Source: Ustulina deusta
Taxonomy: Eukaryota > Ascomycota > Sordariomycetes > Xylariales > Xylariaceae
Direction of reading: 5' to 3'
Assembly (NCBI GenBank): GCA_023159155.1
Contig: JAJNNX010000012.1
Location: 930,001 to 994,000 of the forward strand
DNA length: 64,000 nt
Shown: piece by piece, positions 34,505-45,832 of the stretch
Numbering within the stretch: position 1 is the first letter of the stretch
Layout of the letters: every line of letters starts with the position of its first letter
Program-made: the position numbers and the translations under genes
Notes under the pieces: model-generated
Seen by the model: the letters and a program-made list of their open reading frames with translations, nothing else
The model's database searches: none
What the model was told of the DNA's origin: nothing

Positions 34505-35447
34505 GTTGAGAGCGAGCCAACGTCAACCAACAACAATACGCGCGGGTGGACAACCGCAACGCCGTGGCATTGGTGTATTTCCTCCTGTGCAGCGGTGAGG
34601 TCGGGCGACGAGGGGAGCAGAAGAGCAGGAGAATGGCGCAAGGGAAAAGTCGAGAGTGTTATGAATAGCAAATGGTATGACGTGGCCTGGAGGATGTTGG
34701 TTACAGAGAATTGAAAGTGATAATGAACTACTTGAGAATTGGTAGACAGTTAGTGTCTGGCCGGGGTATCCAAGTAACGGCAGCTGGGGTGGGTTGTATT
34801 GACCAGCTGGCCACATTCGCGCGAAGGGGGGTGTAGGAGACACTCACTGTAACTCTCTTGAACTCATGTTTTAAACTGATATTTTTTTAGGCATCATTTT
34901 AAAAATTAAAAATAGTTACAAAAAATAGAGACGATCACAGATATTTCGAGACCTTCACAGCCATTCGAGACTACCTAACCATATATACCTCGCTATACAT
35001 AAGGTAGACAGACAGACAGACCTAACTAAGCCATATGGAACCCCCCCTAACTCCAATTGCACTAACTTAACCACCACTTACACCACTTGCAACTATATAT
35101 AATATTTCTACAGAAACAAAGGCTTTATATTATTTAATTGTAGCACTTATTTCTCACCAGTAGCACCAAAACCCAGAGGACTTGCTGCTACATAGCTTAA
35201 TTTACGACAGTGCCTTAAGTTAGTTAAGTAGGAGGCGGTGACCTGAGAAGGAGGGAGGAGACTCTTCGGCAGCTCTTTAGCAGTACCTTACTTTAAGTCC
35301 TCTATCACTCTTGCTGTTTGCTTTGCTGCCTGCCCTAGCCTATCAACATAGAAATAAAGCACAAATAAGATGGGGGGAAAGAATAAGAAGAAGAAAAAAA
35401 CACAGTCTCATTTCTTGCCCCCGAAAGAGGTTTACAGAAAAAGGTAT

Positions 35448-35597
35448 TGGTCAGTATGAGGATCGAACTCATGACCTTCGCATTACTTGATACAATTTGT
35501 GCTGTATTAGTACCTGAGTAGAGTTAGTTAGTTTGAATTTGAATTTAGCCGGAATTTTGTCAACTTACGACGCTCTAACCAGCTGAGCTAACCAACC
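35448..35597 (-). pseudogene. tRNA-Ile(AAU) gene interrupted in the anticodon arm
   Basis: Read from 35597 downward, the tRNA cloverleaf is clear: acceptor GGTTGGT pairs all seven positions with ACTGACC (two G-U), the D arm is GCTC/GAGC, the T arm is ATGAG-TTCGATC-CTCAT, the variable loop AGGTC, and the discriminator A is at 35448. The anticodon stem TCGTA (35570-35566) pairs with TGCGA. If 55 bases (35565-35511) are left out, the loop reads CTAATA, anticodon AAU for Ile, followed by a normal short tRNA intron of about 21 nt starting CAGCAC. The extra 55 bases fall before the anticodon, between positions 31 and 32, where tRNA introns do not normally sit, so the gene is probably dead, unless spliced in an unusual way. 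Confidence 0.75.
35511..35565 (-). repeat. 55-bp insertion in tRNA-Ile, bounded by GTA
   Basis: This segment separates the 5' anticodon stem from the anticodon. It starts AGTTGACAAAATTCC and ends CTCAGGTA, with GTA at both junctions, compatible with a short target duplication. Inside are repeated TAAATTC/CAAATTC and CTAA units. No terminal inverted repeats were found, so its origin is unknown. Confidence 0.55.
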
Positions 35598-35678
35598 AGG
35601 TTGATTTGTTGAGAGATTTGGTTTTTTTTGCTCAATGTATCCCAGCTTGGCCGCTACCAACGCGCCCTTTAATACCCT

Positions 35679-36000
35679 CTAGTTATGCGACGGACCTCTT
35701 GAGGACATAGAGCCCTTCCTAACAAAGAAATCAGGTGCGTATTGCTTGCCAAGTAGCCAGAAAATCATGTTAAGTCCAGCGTCGAGGCACATGGTACTCT
35801 TACGGACAAGTGTCGGCTTCGCGTAGAATATAGCGGCCGGGTGATCAAGGAGCAGTGTGAACCTTTTCAGATGTCGACCCCCCATGTCGAACTCCAGCCA
35901 AACTCTGAGCTTCCCATCAGGCAGCGCAAGCATAATCTTCACAAGCCTGGCCGATTCGCCGAGGGTCTTCGTGTACAATTTGGTCGGACAAGCACCTGCA
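35679..36000 (-). pseudogene. Protein-coding fragment of unknown family
   Basis: A minus-strand open stretch from 36000 to the stop at 35679 with ordinary codon usage: CPTKLYTKTLGESARLVKI, LPDGKLRVWLEFDMGGRHL, LLLDHPAAIFYAKPTLV and NMIFWLLGKQYAPDFFV. It is preceded by a good acceptor (a T-rich tract ending TTGTTGCAG), so it looks like the last exon of a gene whose upstream exons are missing or decayed. I do not recognise the family. It sits between the two tRNA-Ile relics. Confidence 0.4.
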
Positions 36001-36330
36001 ACAACAAAAAACAACAGCGGCAAAGTTTTGGCAACGTCAGTAGAGAACTAGTCGCGAAGCCTTTTGAGTTCCCTAGGCCAGCTTACTATCAAGCATTATG
36101 ATTTACGGCGGTCATCTGCATATTCAGCACGCCAGTGCGTGCCACGAACTAACAAGTGAAGCGAACTCATGCTGTTCCAATCGGCTAGCAGCTACCTCTG
36201 CAAACCAACAAGCAGTAGCCTCGCCCCCAAAAAGCGTTGTAATATCTAGACTTTTCAGAGGCACTGCCGACTGGCGTCTTGATACCCAGTGTTTAACGAC
36301 CAACTGGATCCAGGGCGCGTCCGTCGCTGA

Positions 36331-36531
36331 GATGATGCTTGCGACAGATATGAGCATTTCTTTCCCTACTATCTACTGTCAATGGAGTATGAGATGGCCG
36401 TTGCTGAAGCGCTTTATGCGCAACGGCTCCAGAACCTCAACGTAGCCCTTCCTAAGAACGAGCGGCGCAAAAGGATCTCAAAAATGGACAACTCTTTAAG
36501 AGTCAAGCTCCACAGTATTCGCAAGGGATAA
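36331..36531 (+). other. Short coding-like open stretch, no recognised family
   Basis: A 66-codon frame from a stop at 36328 to the stop at 36529. It reads DDACDRYEHFFPYYLLSME, then AVAEALYAQRLQNLNVAL and a basic helix-like end (KNERRKRISKMDNSLRVKL). The composition is protein-like and amphipathic, unlike surrounding DNA, but there is no start codon near its beginning. It may be a remnant exon. Confidence 0.3.
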
Positions 36532-36660
36532 CAGTGGATTGATCAGGCCGAGGGGGCGGAAGCTTGTACGTGCATCAACAATGCTTAATTATCACTCAAG
36601 TGTTATGAAAGGAACATCACAGCCCATGAACCACGAGCCTCTTCGGACTGTTAATACAAT

Positions 36661-36723
36661 CCATTACTACATATAAATTGCTCTGTATTAGTACGACGCT
36701 CTAACCAACTGAAATAACCAACC
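36661..36723 (-). pseudogene. 5' half of a tRNA-Ile copy
   Basis: From 36723 downward the sequence matches the first 32 bases of the tRNA-Ile at 35597 apart from three changes in the D arm (one G to T and two C to T), then continues CTAATACAG into an intron-like stretch, with the anticodon uninterrupted. It stops resembling the tRNA at about position 40; the variable and T arms are absent. So this copy keeps the unbroken anticodon loop that the other copy has lost. Confidence 0.7.
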
Positions 36724-37314
36724 AATTCTGGTTCCGGACAACCAGTTACCGATTTTATACTCTGCCTTTAAGACTTAAATATTAATAAGCACTAAGCCTA
36801 CCTATTAACTTTACCCCACGTTTTGGGGGGGGACTCGGCATCGATTGTGGGTCCAGACAACCGCGTCGAGAATTGGCTTGTGATTGACGAACCTCCGGTC
36901 ATCAACAGCGTCAACACCCAAACCAGAATGCCTAAACAAGCATAAAAATAGGCGACGGCCCCTTGCTCTTTCTATGCACACATATCGATGTGATGATGGT
37001 CGTGGCAAGCGGCCGCCTACCTACATGATCAGAGTAGTAGGAGTCCCTGAATAAACAGATAGGTAGGTAGATACATACATTGATCTCACCGTCTCTCACC
37101 GCCGACCTCATCTACCCCACCATGCACTGTGTGCTAGGTACTCCTTCCCTCCTCCTGCACGCCGTCGTCACAAACCCACCTCTACACATGCAGTCCACAC
37201 CAAGAATGAGTACCTAACCACGACACGATACCTCCTGGCCAATAGAAACAGAAGGGGAGAGAACCAAGCAAAGAAGAAAGAAAAAAAAAGAAAAGAATAA
37301 CAAAAAAAGGAACA

Positions 37315-38388
37315 ATGTCTCACCTCGCCCCCCAAGCGGCCATATTCTCCCCCTCGATAGCCCGCGCCGCCGCCTCGACCGCCAAAGACTGGGCCTATGT
37401 AGACGCCTGGTTGCGGCGCCAATACGCACATCTCGGCCCAGACGACGCGAGCACCCGAACCCGCACCCGCACCGTCTCCAAGTCCACCACTTCTTCACCG
37501 CCCGCTTTCGAGCGCAACCCCGACACCCTCGAGGCCTTGTTGGCTCTGATAGCCGCCAACGAAGAAGCAGACGAGGAGCGTGGCCGCCTCGCGCGGCTCG
37601 AGTCCGCCGCCCTAGACGAAGTACGCGCGACGGAACGAGAGAAGGAGAGCCGTCGACGCCAAGGCACCGCCGCCGCCGCCCCCGCCAACAACAACAACAG
37701 CAGCAATACGGGCAGTGGTGGTAGCAGTGATGCCGCCACCGCGATCCACGGTGATCTCCTGGCCGAAGACCTGCTCGAGGCCCTAGACGCCTCGCTCTCG
37801 AAGGACGGGCGGACGGCGCTCGACGCGATGGCCGACGTCTCGCTCTCGCTGCACGCGCCCGCGGACCCAGACGCAGCGCGGCTCGCGCACCGTTTCGTCG
37901 AGCTGCAGGGCGCCGCGCACGAGGCCGCGCACCTCCTGCACCGCGTGGGCCTCCTGCAGGCCTACCTCGACGACGAGGCCGCGCGTCTGCGCGGCCTCCT
38001 CGAGGACCTGCGTCGGGGCCCGCAATACCAGCTCCCCGCCGACTCCAACGCCGAGCTGCGCCGCGCCGTCAAGGACGCCGCCGCCAGCCTCCCCGAGCTG
38101 CGCCGCCACGTCGAGGCGCTGGAGAAGAGGGTCGGCATCCCGGCTTTGACCGTCGAGGACCTCCGGCTCGACGAGGACGCGTATCTGGATCTCCTGGCGA
38201 AAAAGAAGGACCTCGACGCCGAGGTCAGGGCCTTCGCTGGCCTGCCGCCCGATGTCGAGGCCGCGAGGGCCGAGCTCGAGCGCCTCCGCGCGCAGCTGCG
38301 GGAGGCGACCGAGAGGCGAGACGCCAACTTTGAGATGTTGGTTGAGCGCGAGAGTCCCCTCAAAGTCCGCACTTCCCGAAGATTCTAG
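37315..38388 (+). CDS. HAUS augmin-like complex subunit 1 homologue
   Basis: Single exon of 357 residues. Augmin recruits gamma-tubulin to spindle microtubules for branching nucleation; HAUS1 is a coiled-coil subunit. Seen: the start IFSPSIARAAASTAKDWAYV with DAWLRRQYA, then FERNPDTLEALLALIAANEE with ADEERGRLARLE, a low-complexity Ala/Asn/Ser linker at about 120-145, and heptad-rich segments through the C-terminal half (HRVGLLQAYLDDEAARLRGL, DAEVRAFAGLPPDVEAARAE, LERLRAQLREATERRD). The second half is very GC-rich and Arg/Glu/Ala-dominated. The length fits fungal HAUS1. Other augmin subunits are not in the window. A generic coiled-coil protein is the alternative. Confidence 0.78.
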   Translation: MSHLAPQAAIFSPSIARAAASTAKDWAYVDAWLRRQYAHLGPDDASTRTRTRTVSKSTTSSPPAFERNPDTLEALLALIAANEEADEERGRLARLESAALDEVRATEREKESRRRQGTAAAAPANNNNSSNTGSGGSSDAATAIHGDLLAEDLLEALDASLSKDGRTALDAMADVSLSLHAPADPDAARLAHRFVELQGAAHEAAHLLHRVGLLQAYLDDEAARLRGLLEDLRRGPQYQLPADSNAELRRAVKDAAASLPELRRHVEALEKRVGIPALTVEDLRLDEDAYLDLLAKKKDLDAEVRAFAGLPPDVEAARAELERLRAQLREATERRDANFEMLVERESPLKVRTSRRF

Positions 38389-38732
38389 CTTAGCCTTAGC
38401 TTAGGTCAGGTCAGGTTAGGTTAATAATACGAGAAGCAGGGACGGTAATGAACGGCGCGAGAGAGAGAGAGCTCTATATATAATATATATATTAAAACAA
38501 AAGAGGTCTTGATTAATGTGAACAAAATACCCATGGTTTAATGCGCTATAGCCCGGGTATCTTCGCTTTGTGGTATGTGATGTTGCAGTAATGTGACAAA
38601 TGACCGCTGGATGGTGCGCCGTTCCCAATCTCTTTTTGTACATGTATAGCATAGTCTAACCATGTAATCTTCCTCGGCCCCTTCCATATCAACCACAAGC
38701 CGAGCTTTTCGGCAGACAGTTTCTAGTCAACG
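38389..38732. other. Convergent spacer (HAUS1-like / VAC14) with GA and TA runs
   Basis: Contains a (GA)n run followed by a TATATA-rich stretch at about 38458-38494 and an AGGTCAGGTTAGG repeat just after the HAUS1-like stop. No gene seen. Confidence 0.55.
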
Positions 38733-41700
38733 CTATTGCTGTGATCGCTTCCCGCGGCCCGCGACCGTCGCTCCCAGCCTCCCAAACTGTCTCCCTAGAC
38801 CGATCCGCCTGGGCGGCGCCGCCGTGGTAGCATCTTTCTGCGGCACAGGTGGTCCTGCAGCAGTAGGACGCGTTGTTTCTTTAGTTCCCACGCCGTCGCC
38901 GATACGCAACTCGCTCAAGTCCGATCCGTCATCAAAACCCCCTCCACCCATCAATCGCTGAGCTCGCCTCGCCCTTTCTTGCACGCTCCTAAACTTTTCG
39001 AGAAGCTGGTCCCAGCGGATGATACCGTCTTCGCGACCCTTACCTAGTCTATTTGGCCGATCATAGCCAGACGTACCGGTGGTGGTGGCAGAACTAATGG
39101 GAAAACAATGAGTGCCATGGACGCGTTTACGAGGGGATTGGCTCTTAATCGCGGCAACCACCTCCGCTACCCGACCTTGTCGAGAATGCGAAGGCGGACC
39201 GCTGCCAAGGATAGTAGTAATGGTAGGTGGAGATACATACGGTCGTGGCCCGGTGTGCAGGAAACCAATGGAGCTAACACTATTGAGTCTGTTTTTGAGC
39301 GCCGCAAACGCAGACGATTGCGGCAAAAGCATAAGCAGTCCATACAGACACTTGTATAGATACGGGTACTTCTCCGGCTCAAGAAGCTGTAGACGAAGAT
39401 CTGCCATGTCCCATTGTTAGCAAGAGATGACTGATGAAGAAGTAGGGAGCATCGTGTCAATACTAACACGTAAATACGGGAGACTCGATCAGCTGGACGA
39501 GCTTGTCGATTTGGATGAGGATATTGACAGTCATTTCGAGCTCCGCGCTACAATGCAATCCATGAGTGATGCTGCTCTCCTTGTATGTTCGGGTCAAGCT
39601 CTTACAATATTTGTAGCAGATTATATGCAGCCTCGTATGCTTGCGCGAGCAGGCACAGAGAGAACGTGGCCACGGCGTTATAGCACCAGGACCGGAACAG
39701 GGCAACAAAGAACATCTGCCCATCCTGTGATGTTGTTAGTTCGTCTTCCTAGAATGAGGAGTGCTTGGATAAGTTGTGTCACCTTCGTCTCCAGATTTCT
39801 AAGACGTTTGCGAAGGTCGGCAAGTTCAGGCGCAGTGATGAGATTATTATTGAGATTCTGAACCATTATGCTAGCAAACTCAAGATCTTCTTCTTTCTCG
39901 ATCGTCTCCGCTAGCGTACGGTAGATACGCTCCGGGCTTAGGTTCATGCAGAGTTGTCTGATAATCAGATTGCCTCGCATCTCCAACAGCTTTCGGTCAG
40001 TAGAGAAAAGCTGCAAGAGACTGACCATGAAGTTGGAGAAATAATCATCTTCGCTGTTCCTGGAGATCTGTGACAGAAGCTGCAGATCCTTGGTCACGAC
40101 AGCTTCTGCTGGATCCGACAGCGTTTTGAGTAGAGCAGGAAAGGTGCCATCATTGAAGGCGACGATTTTTCGCGGTGCCTTGCGGTGTAGCATGATGAGC
40201 CAAGTCAATGCCGCGACGCGCGTAGCCTCGTGGTCATTGAGGAACAGCAACGTCAATGAAGTTACAGCAGCTGCGTAGTCCAAGTCCGGTTGCGGATTAA
40301 CAACAGATGCTGCTGGTGTCGGAGTCCTAGCATGATTTGCTGGTGTAGGACTACGTACATCGACCTCTCGGGCGCTAGAAAGAGAGGCTCGTGCACTACT
40401 CGTGCCTTCAGTACGGTCAACGGGAAGAGATGTTGGTATTCGCGACGGCGGCTGACTGGATGGGGCGTCAGATTCGTCTGCGAGAGAAACGACATAGTCC
40501 ATAAGTGAAGAATTAACCCTCCCGGCGGCCTGGCGAATGGGCTCTACACCGCTGGCCATGGCCGGCAATAGGTGAGCCAGGATCTTAGGCGTAAAAGGTA
40601 ACACCTCCTCGGGGCAAATATCCAGAAACGACACTATCCACCGCAAACTCTCCAGCAAACCATCTTCCTCTATGTTACGCGTCAGACATGTCTTACTCAC
40701 TCGTCCGCTGAAAGTTCCGAATACTCACCCAGATGAGAATCCAGAGTTGCAGTCAGGATCTCGAGAATCGCCTTGTAGTTAACCTGAACGTCTTGTCCCG
40801 GTATCCAATCATCTTCGCTGCTCACCTCGTCGTCCTCATCAATGGCTGTACCCGAGCCTGTTTCTTCGACATCCTCGGGGGCCATTCGTGCGCTCCCGCT
40901 CTCGATAGAGTCTTCCCTTTTTCGCTTTCCATCACCCTTAGACCTTTTGCTCTCGGCAATGCCCTTCTTCACCCGAGCGATTCGCTTGATTTCATTCAGG
41001 AACTTATCTAGGCAACTCTGCGTGACAACGCGGACATCCGCATTATTGCCGCTCAGAAACTTCAGCAGGCCACCCAAGAATTCTGGCAAATAGGTCACAA
41101 GTTCGAGATCTGGGATGGAATCGAGGAGAGTGATCCAGCCTACAAGGAACGTCCGAGTGAATGGATTGATGACCCAGATGCGCTCTTTTAACAAGGGGAT
41201 AAATCTAGGCAGAGAAAAGGCGGTCGGGAGGCTAGGAAGGTCTTGGGCATTCTGTCCATCTGCGTCCTTCCGCTCGTAGGACTCGGGTGGAGCAGATTCC
41301 AACACAGATACATAAGTAGCGGCAGATTCAGAAACGATGTCTTTGATGAGGCGATCGAGAAGCTCCGCGCCGTTTTTGACTGATAGTTCTGAATCGGCCC
41401 CTAGCTACATATATGCAGACCGGTTAGAGAACGGACGTCAATTGGGGAAACCGGGGGACTGTTCATATGTACCTTGCACAAGGCATCAAATATGTGATTA
41501 AAATACCTGAGGATTTCGCCTTTGGCGACCTTTGCGATATTATACATGGACTCGCATGCGTAATAGCGGACACGAGCGTCCTGGTCGGTGAAGCATGCTA
41601 GTACGGGCGGTACTATGATCTCTAGATATCTAGGGAGCTCCTGAGGGGGGGCTGGGTCAGCAACAGGTGCTGGAGCCAAAGGCGCAGAAACGGTGGATGT

Positions 41701-42001
41701 GGCATACTGGACCGAGTGCGATAGCTGCAGCAGCCAAGCCTATAAGGCCGCCGTTCCTCGCATGTGGTTGGTGTACGGCGTATGCATATTCGTCACACAG
41801 TTGCTGGATGATACTCTGGACCCTGTTGTAATCCTTTGCTACCATCTGCTCGCGGATGGAGCGCTCGAGCCTTCATCAACCGGGTTAGCTAGAACGGCCG
41901 CGCTATAGGATAGACGAAAAGATCGAGACATACTCAAGAGCACCAGTCTTTCTCTTATCATAGAGCTTATCATTGAGAAGACGAGCGATTTGAGGATCCA
42001 T
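38733..42001 (-). CDS. VAC14: Vac14, scaffold of the PI(3,5)P2 kinase complex
   Basis: Vac14 scaffolds the Fab1/PIKfyve kinase and Fig4 phosphatase on vacuole and endosome membranes. Eight exons on the minus strand: 42001-41934, 41870-41708, 41640-41473, 41404-40729, 40669-39783, 39724-39606, 39547-39468 and 39400-38733, total 942 residues; introns are 58-68 nt, several with CTAAC branch sites. Seen: opening [107 protein letters not shown] helix ([19 protein letters not shown]), [20 protein letters not shown], the C-terminal [40 protein letters not shown] and [24 protein letters not shown] repeats fill the protein; the final 150 residues are disordered. The GTTAGT donor of the last intron was chosen because it alone restores FTYLRLQ. 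Confidence 0.95.
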
Positions 42002-45000
42002 GACCGACTTCGACTTCGACTTCGATTCCGGCTTTGACGTGGACGATGTAGCTGATGTTCTCACAGAACCATGTTGTTGGGGAGATTGAAAGAACGGGAG
42101 CTCCTAGCTACGGCTGCCAGTGGCAGAAGAAATAAATCCCGTGCCAAACCCTATTTCGACAAACGGCGTCCCGGATATAGATAGATGCCTAGGTAGGTAA
42201 TGTGCTATGTATATATGAGTAATATGGCCCGTAAATAAGGTACCAGTAAGTTGGTTGTTGGAGTGGTGATATATGAAAGCAGAACTAGGTACAGGACCGG
42301 TGATGACGGATGGGGCTGAGGATGAGTGAGGATGGGGATGTGAACTAAAAGCGATGAGGGACAGGGGTGTACCAAATAGAAGGGGCGGGGCAGTAGGTAG
42401 TGACTTTCCACTGCTACCAAGGCATTAGGTTCGGTAAGTACCTAACAGGTAGGCACTAGGGGTGGCCTTAGGGCAGCCACCTGGTAGATACATCTATATC
42501 TTAGGTAAGATAGGGAAGAATGAGGTACCTACTGCACACCACAAGGTTAAGTGGGTAGGTGTAGGTGTCGTGGGGTACCGGTAGCGTCTGCTTGACTTCC
42601 ATTTTAGTTGCCTCATTAAAGATTCAGGTATACAATTGCCGACCAGGTAAGTACACTACGCAAACTACTTTCATGTGACTCATACACCTTGAGTTTATAC
42701 TAGGCGTTTAATTTATCCATCATGGGCATGAGACAACCTGGTCATCGAAAAAAAATCATATTGTCCTCTTGTCATGCACGAGTCTCAAGATAACGAATGG
42801 ATGGATGGATGAATGAATGCGTGAATGCCCGACTGAATGCCCATATGGAGATGTATGAAGGCTTATTATAGTTGTCCACGTCACGAGACTGAGGAATCAA
42901 AGGTAAATGGAAAAGGGTAATGACCTAGTTGGTCTATGATGAGACTCGAGACTCGTCAGCATGGCTACCGGCATAGGCACCCAGTATAGATAGGCACTTG
43001 ATATGTACCTAAGGAGCACCATCCACCATATCAAAACCACCACGCTCTAGTCTAGTCCGGTAGCCAACCTTAAATAAAGTGGCTGCGTCACGAGGCGTTA
43101 TATACAGTTTTGTGTTTGATTGCGGGCAGTCACTGGATGGTAATTGGTTTATGCTCACCCCAACTGGTCGGCTGTATACAGCTTCTCTCTTTGATCTCAT
43201 ATGGTAGCTCAACTGTGCCAAAGCCTAAGATGGTCACACAGATATGCATCATCATCATCCGCTATGAAGAATAGGGTATTGCTATAAGTAGCATGTTTAG
43301 TGATACCTAACCTTAAGATGGCGGGAGAGGAGAGGAGGAGGTCCGACTACCTACTTACCGATCTACCATGTCGAATAGGTATGTTTTGCTCAATCCGACA
43401 GCCGCTCAGGATGAGACAGGCCATTGTCCCCGGTCTCACTCGGCTAAACCTAACCCAGCTCGGTTCTTATTGCAGAACAGAATACGACTCTAACCCCCCC
43501 CCCTCTCCTCACCTCGCCAAGAAGTGCCGCACACCTAGAAGTCAACCTATTTGAGGACCTGTTGTTCGGTCCACGGTCACACGGAACCACCGAGTGACAT
43601 CATAAAACCTACACTCTTCAAGGTTGTAAATAGGATCGCCGAGCACACCTTTGTAAAAATAATGCCAGGTCTACCGTCGTCATGAAGTCTAACCTAATAT
43701 GTTCTCTCCGCCGGGTTCGCCAATCGGAGTAAATTTCACTCACCCACCCATTCGTCCAATGCAGAACTTTCACGATGTGACAAGAGACCAAGGAAGATAC
43801 AGAAAAAGGTCTCGGGATGAGGGTTTCTTTTCGCTTCCTCTCAAATCAGTTCATTGTCGACTCATCGTCCAGTCGGAAAGAGACTCGATTATTCCCGTGC
43901 TGGGTTATTGCAGTTTCATTTGCCTTGCGATTTCTCTGCCTCTCCTCGCTCTGTCATGGGCAGTAGTCTAGATATTTTGCCTTGTCTCCCTTTAAAAGTT
44001 GTGAAAGAATTTCGGGGTGTGAGGCCTGCGAAGTCTCACGTGCAATCTCAACTGCTAATCTACTATGCAGGAATTTGACGACATAATTTTTTTGCTTTTG
44101 TTGTCAGCCCCCGCTTCGAGGACCCCTGTATATATGTATGTATACCAACGACGGTCTTGATCGAGAGGTTAAGCCGACCAATCGAAGGCCGCAGAAGTGC
44201 CCGTCCATCCCCAGGATCAAGATGTTAGAGCCTATTCGTCCTTATTATAGAATCTAACGCCTAACTCGATAGCCCTTGCTTGCAGGCCGTGGTGTTACTC
44301 CAACCATATCGCTGTTATATAAATGGCCACACGATAATTACAGTCTCACGGGGAAGTACCATAAATGATAACAAAATTTACCAGGACACCTATGACCTCT
44401 TTCGGTCATATTGTTGGTGAAGAAGCCCCGTTATCTGTTACTGTATACCCTTGTCTGAAGCATGCCCAATATCACACATATCTGTTCCTACGCCAAGCGT
44501 ATAGCTCACGTAACTTAGGAATTTTGGTCACTTTTCGAGCTTTGACTTTTCACCATTCTCCCCCTTCTTTTGCTCCTTTTCCTTCTCGGCCTTCGGGTTT
44601 TCTTGCCCCCCGTCACGCCCATCACTGTGGTTTCGAGAAGCCATATCAGCGCGTCTGGAAAAAGAATCCTATGGGCCGACGATAAGCAGAGAAAACAGCA
44701 TGTGTGGGAGTTAATAGTATCCCACATTTCGGCCCCGGGCTTTAGCAATACGCTGGGAGGACTCGTAATCCATGTTCCGTGGCATCATGATCTTCTGGAT
44801 GTGAAGTGACTTTTCTTCCTCGCGCAGGGAGAGAAATCGGGTTGGTTTATACGGTTGGTCTGCTTTTGGGAAGTCAAGAGAGGAATGTGTTGTGTAAAGG
44901 CAGAGAGAGAGCTGGGGCGTAATTGAGATTCATGGCTGCCATCCAGGGTTCTTTATATACATATATAGTAATTCTAACTATCGGGAAATGATCCTCTCGC

Positions 45001-45832
45001 CACCTCCCTTGCTAATGCGAGTGAGGGCCACATGCAGCCAACATTACCATTGTAAATCTATAACGACGTATAACAAGGACAGGTGCATCCGGGTATGATG
45101 TGCCGGTCATGCGCCTGCCCTCAACCCAGCCTACTGGAGCCATTGAAGCCTTGCGGAGAGCAATTCCGAATCGGTATAAAGTTGATGGCCTGGTGTTTCT
45201 CTAAAAGCGAGGGCCAAGATCCTCTCGGATGGCAAGGCCTTGTTAGATACGATGGGTTCTTTTCCTATTACAGTGCGGCATGCTTAGATGGAGAACGATT
45301 CCTGGCAAGAAAAAGCAAAAACAGGACTGGGTAAGGTGACTAGCAGGCAACGTTTCATTAGTCGAGCTTGACAAGTGGTTGCGGCGAAGGATCATGGGAT
45401 ATAGATTACCATAGCTAGTGGCATAGCAACTTTGAGTACCATAGTTCTACATGCTAGGTTTATGTTTGCATCGTAACATCGAACACCACTACATGCTAAT
45501 TACACCCTTCCCTCTTGCGTGGTGACCAATCTACACCTATCAAGGCCATCAACACTGGCTGCCCTAAACGAAGGTAGGAAAGCCTGGGGTATGAGATCTA
45601 AACCTAGTCATGACCGTTTTCTTCTAGCTCGTATTGTGATGGTTGTGAACTCATCATCGCGCAAGGATCGTACCACTCCGTAGTGATTCACTACGTCCAA
45701 TAGTGTATGCTCTGCGTCCTAGTCGTTGAGCTGTCACATATGATCATGGGTCTGAGCAGGGTGGCTTGCATGCAAACCAATATTTGGCGGATGTAATTGT
45801 CTATGTAGGGTGGGGGGATTTATGTCACAAAA
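42002..45832. other. 3.8 kb intergenic region
   Basis: Contains the VAC14 promoter at its left end (TAGGTA motifs at 42188-42230 and 42440-42540) and the desaturase 3' end at its right. Open frames here are short (the longest about 106 codons at 44365) and unrecognised. A GATG/GAATG repeat lies at 42796. No gene can be supported. Confidence 0.5.
42796..42840. repeat. Degenerate GGAT/GAAT tandem repeat
   Basis: Starts with three GATG units, then GAATGAATGCGTGAATG and a further CTGAATG. A decayed tetranucleotide repeat. Confidence 0.7.

Larger units (their letters stand above)
34505..37314. other. 2.8 kb degraded region with tRNA relics and gene fragments
   Basis: The part next to the DNAJC3-like gene (34505 to about 34850) is ordinary promoter DNA. 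From about 34865 to 35450 the sequence is AT-rich with short tandem bits (GACA at about 35005) and no coding sense. Then come an interrupted tRNA-Ile (35448-35597), a minus-strand coding-like fragment (35679-36000), a plus-strand open stretch (36331-36531) and a tRNA-Ile 5' half (36661-36723). The last 500 bp lead into the HAUS1-like gene. Confidence 0.55.
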
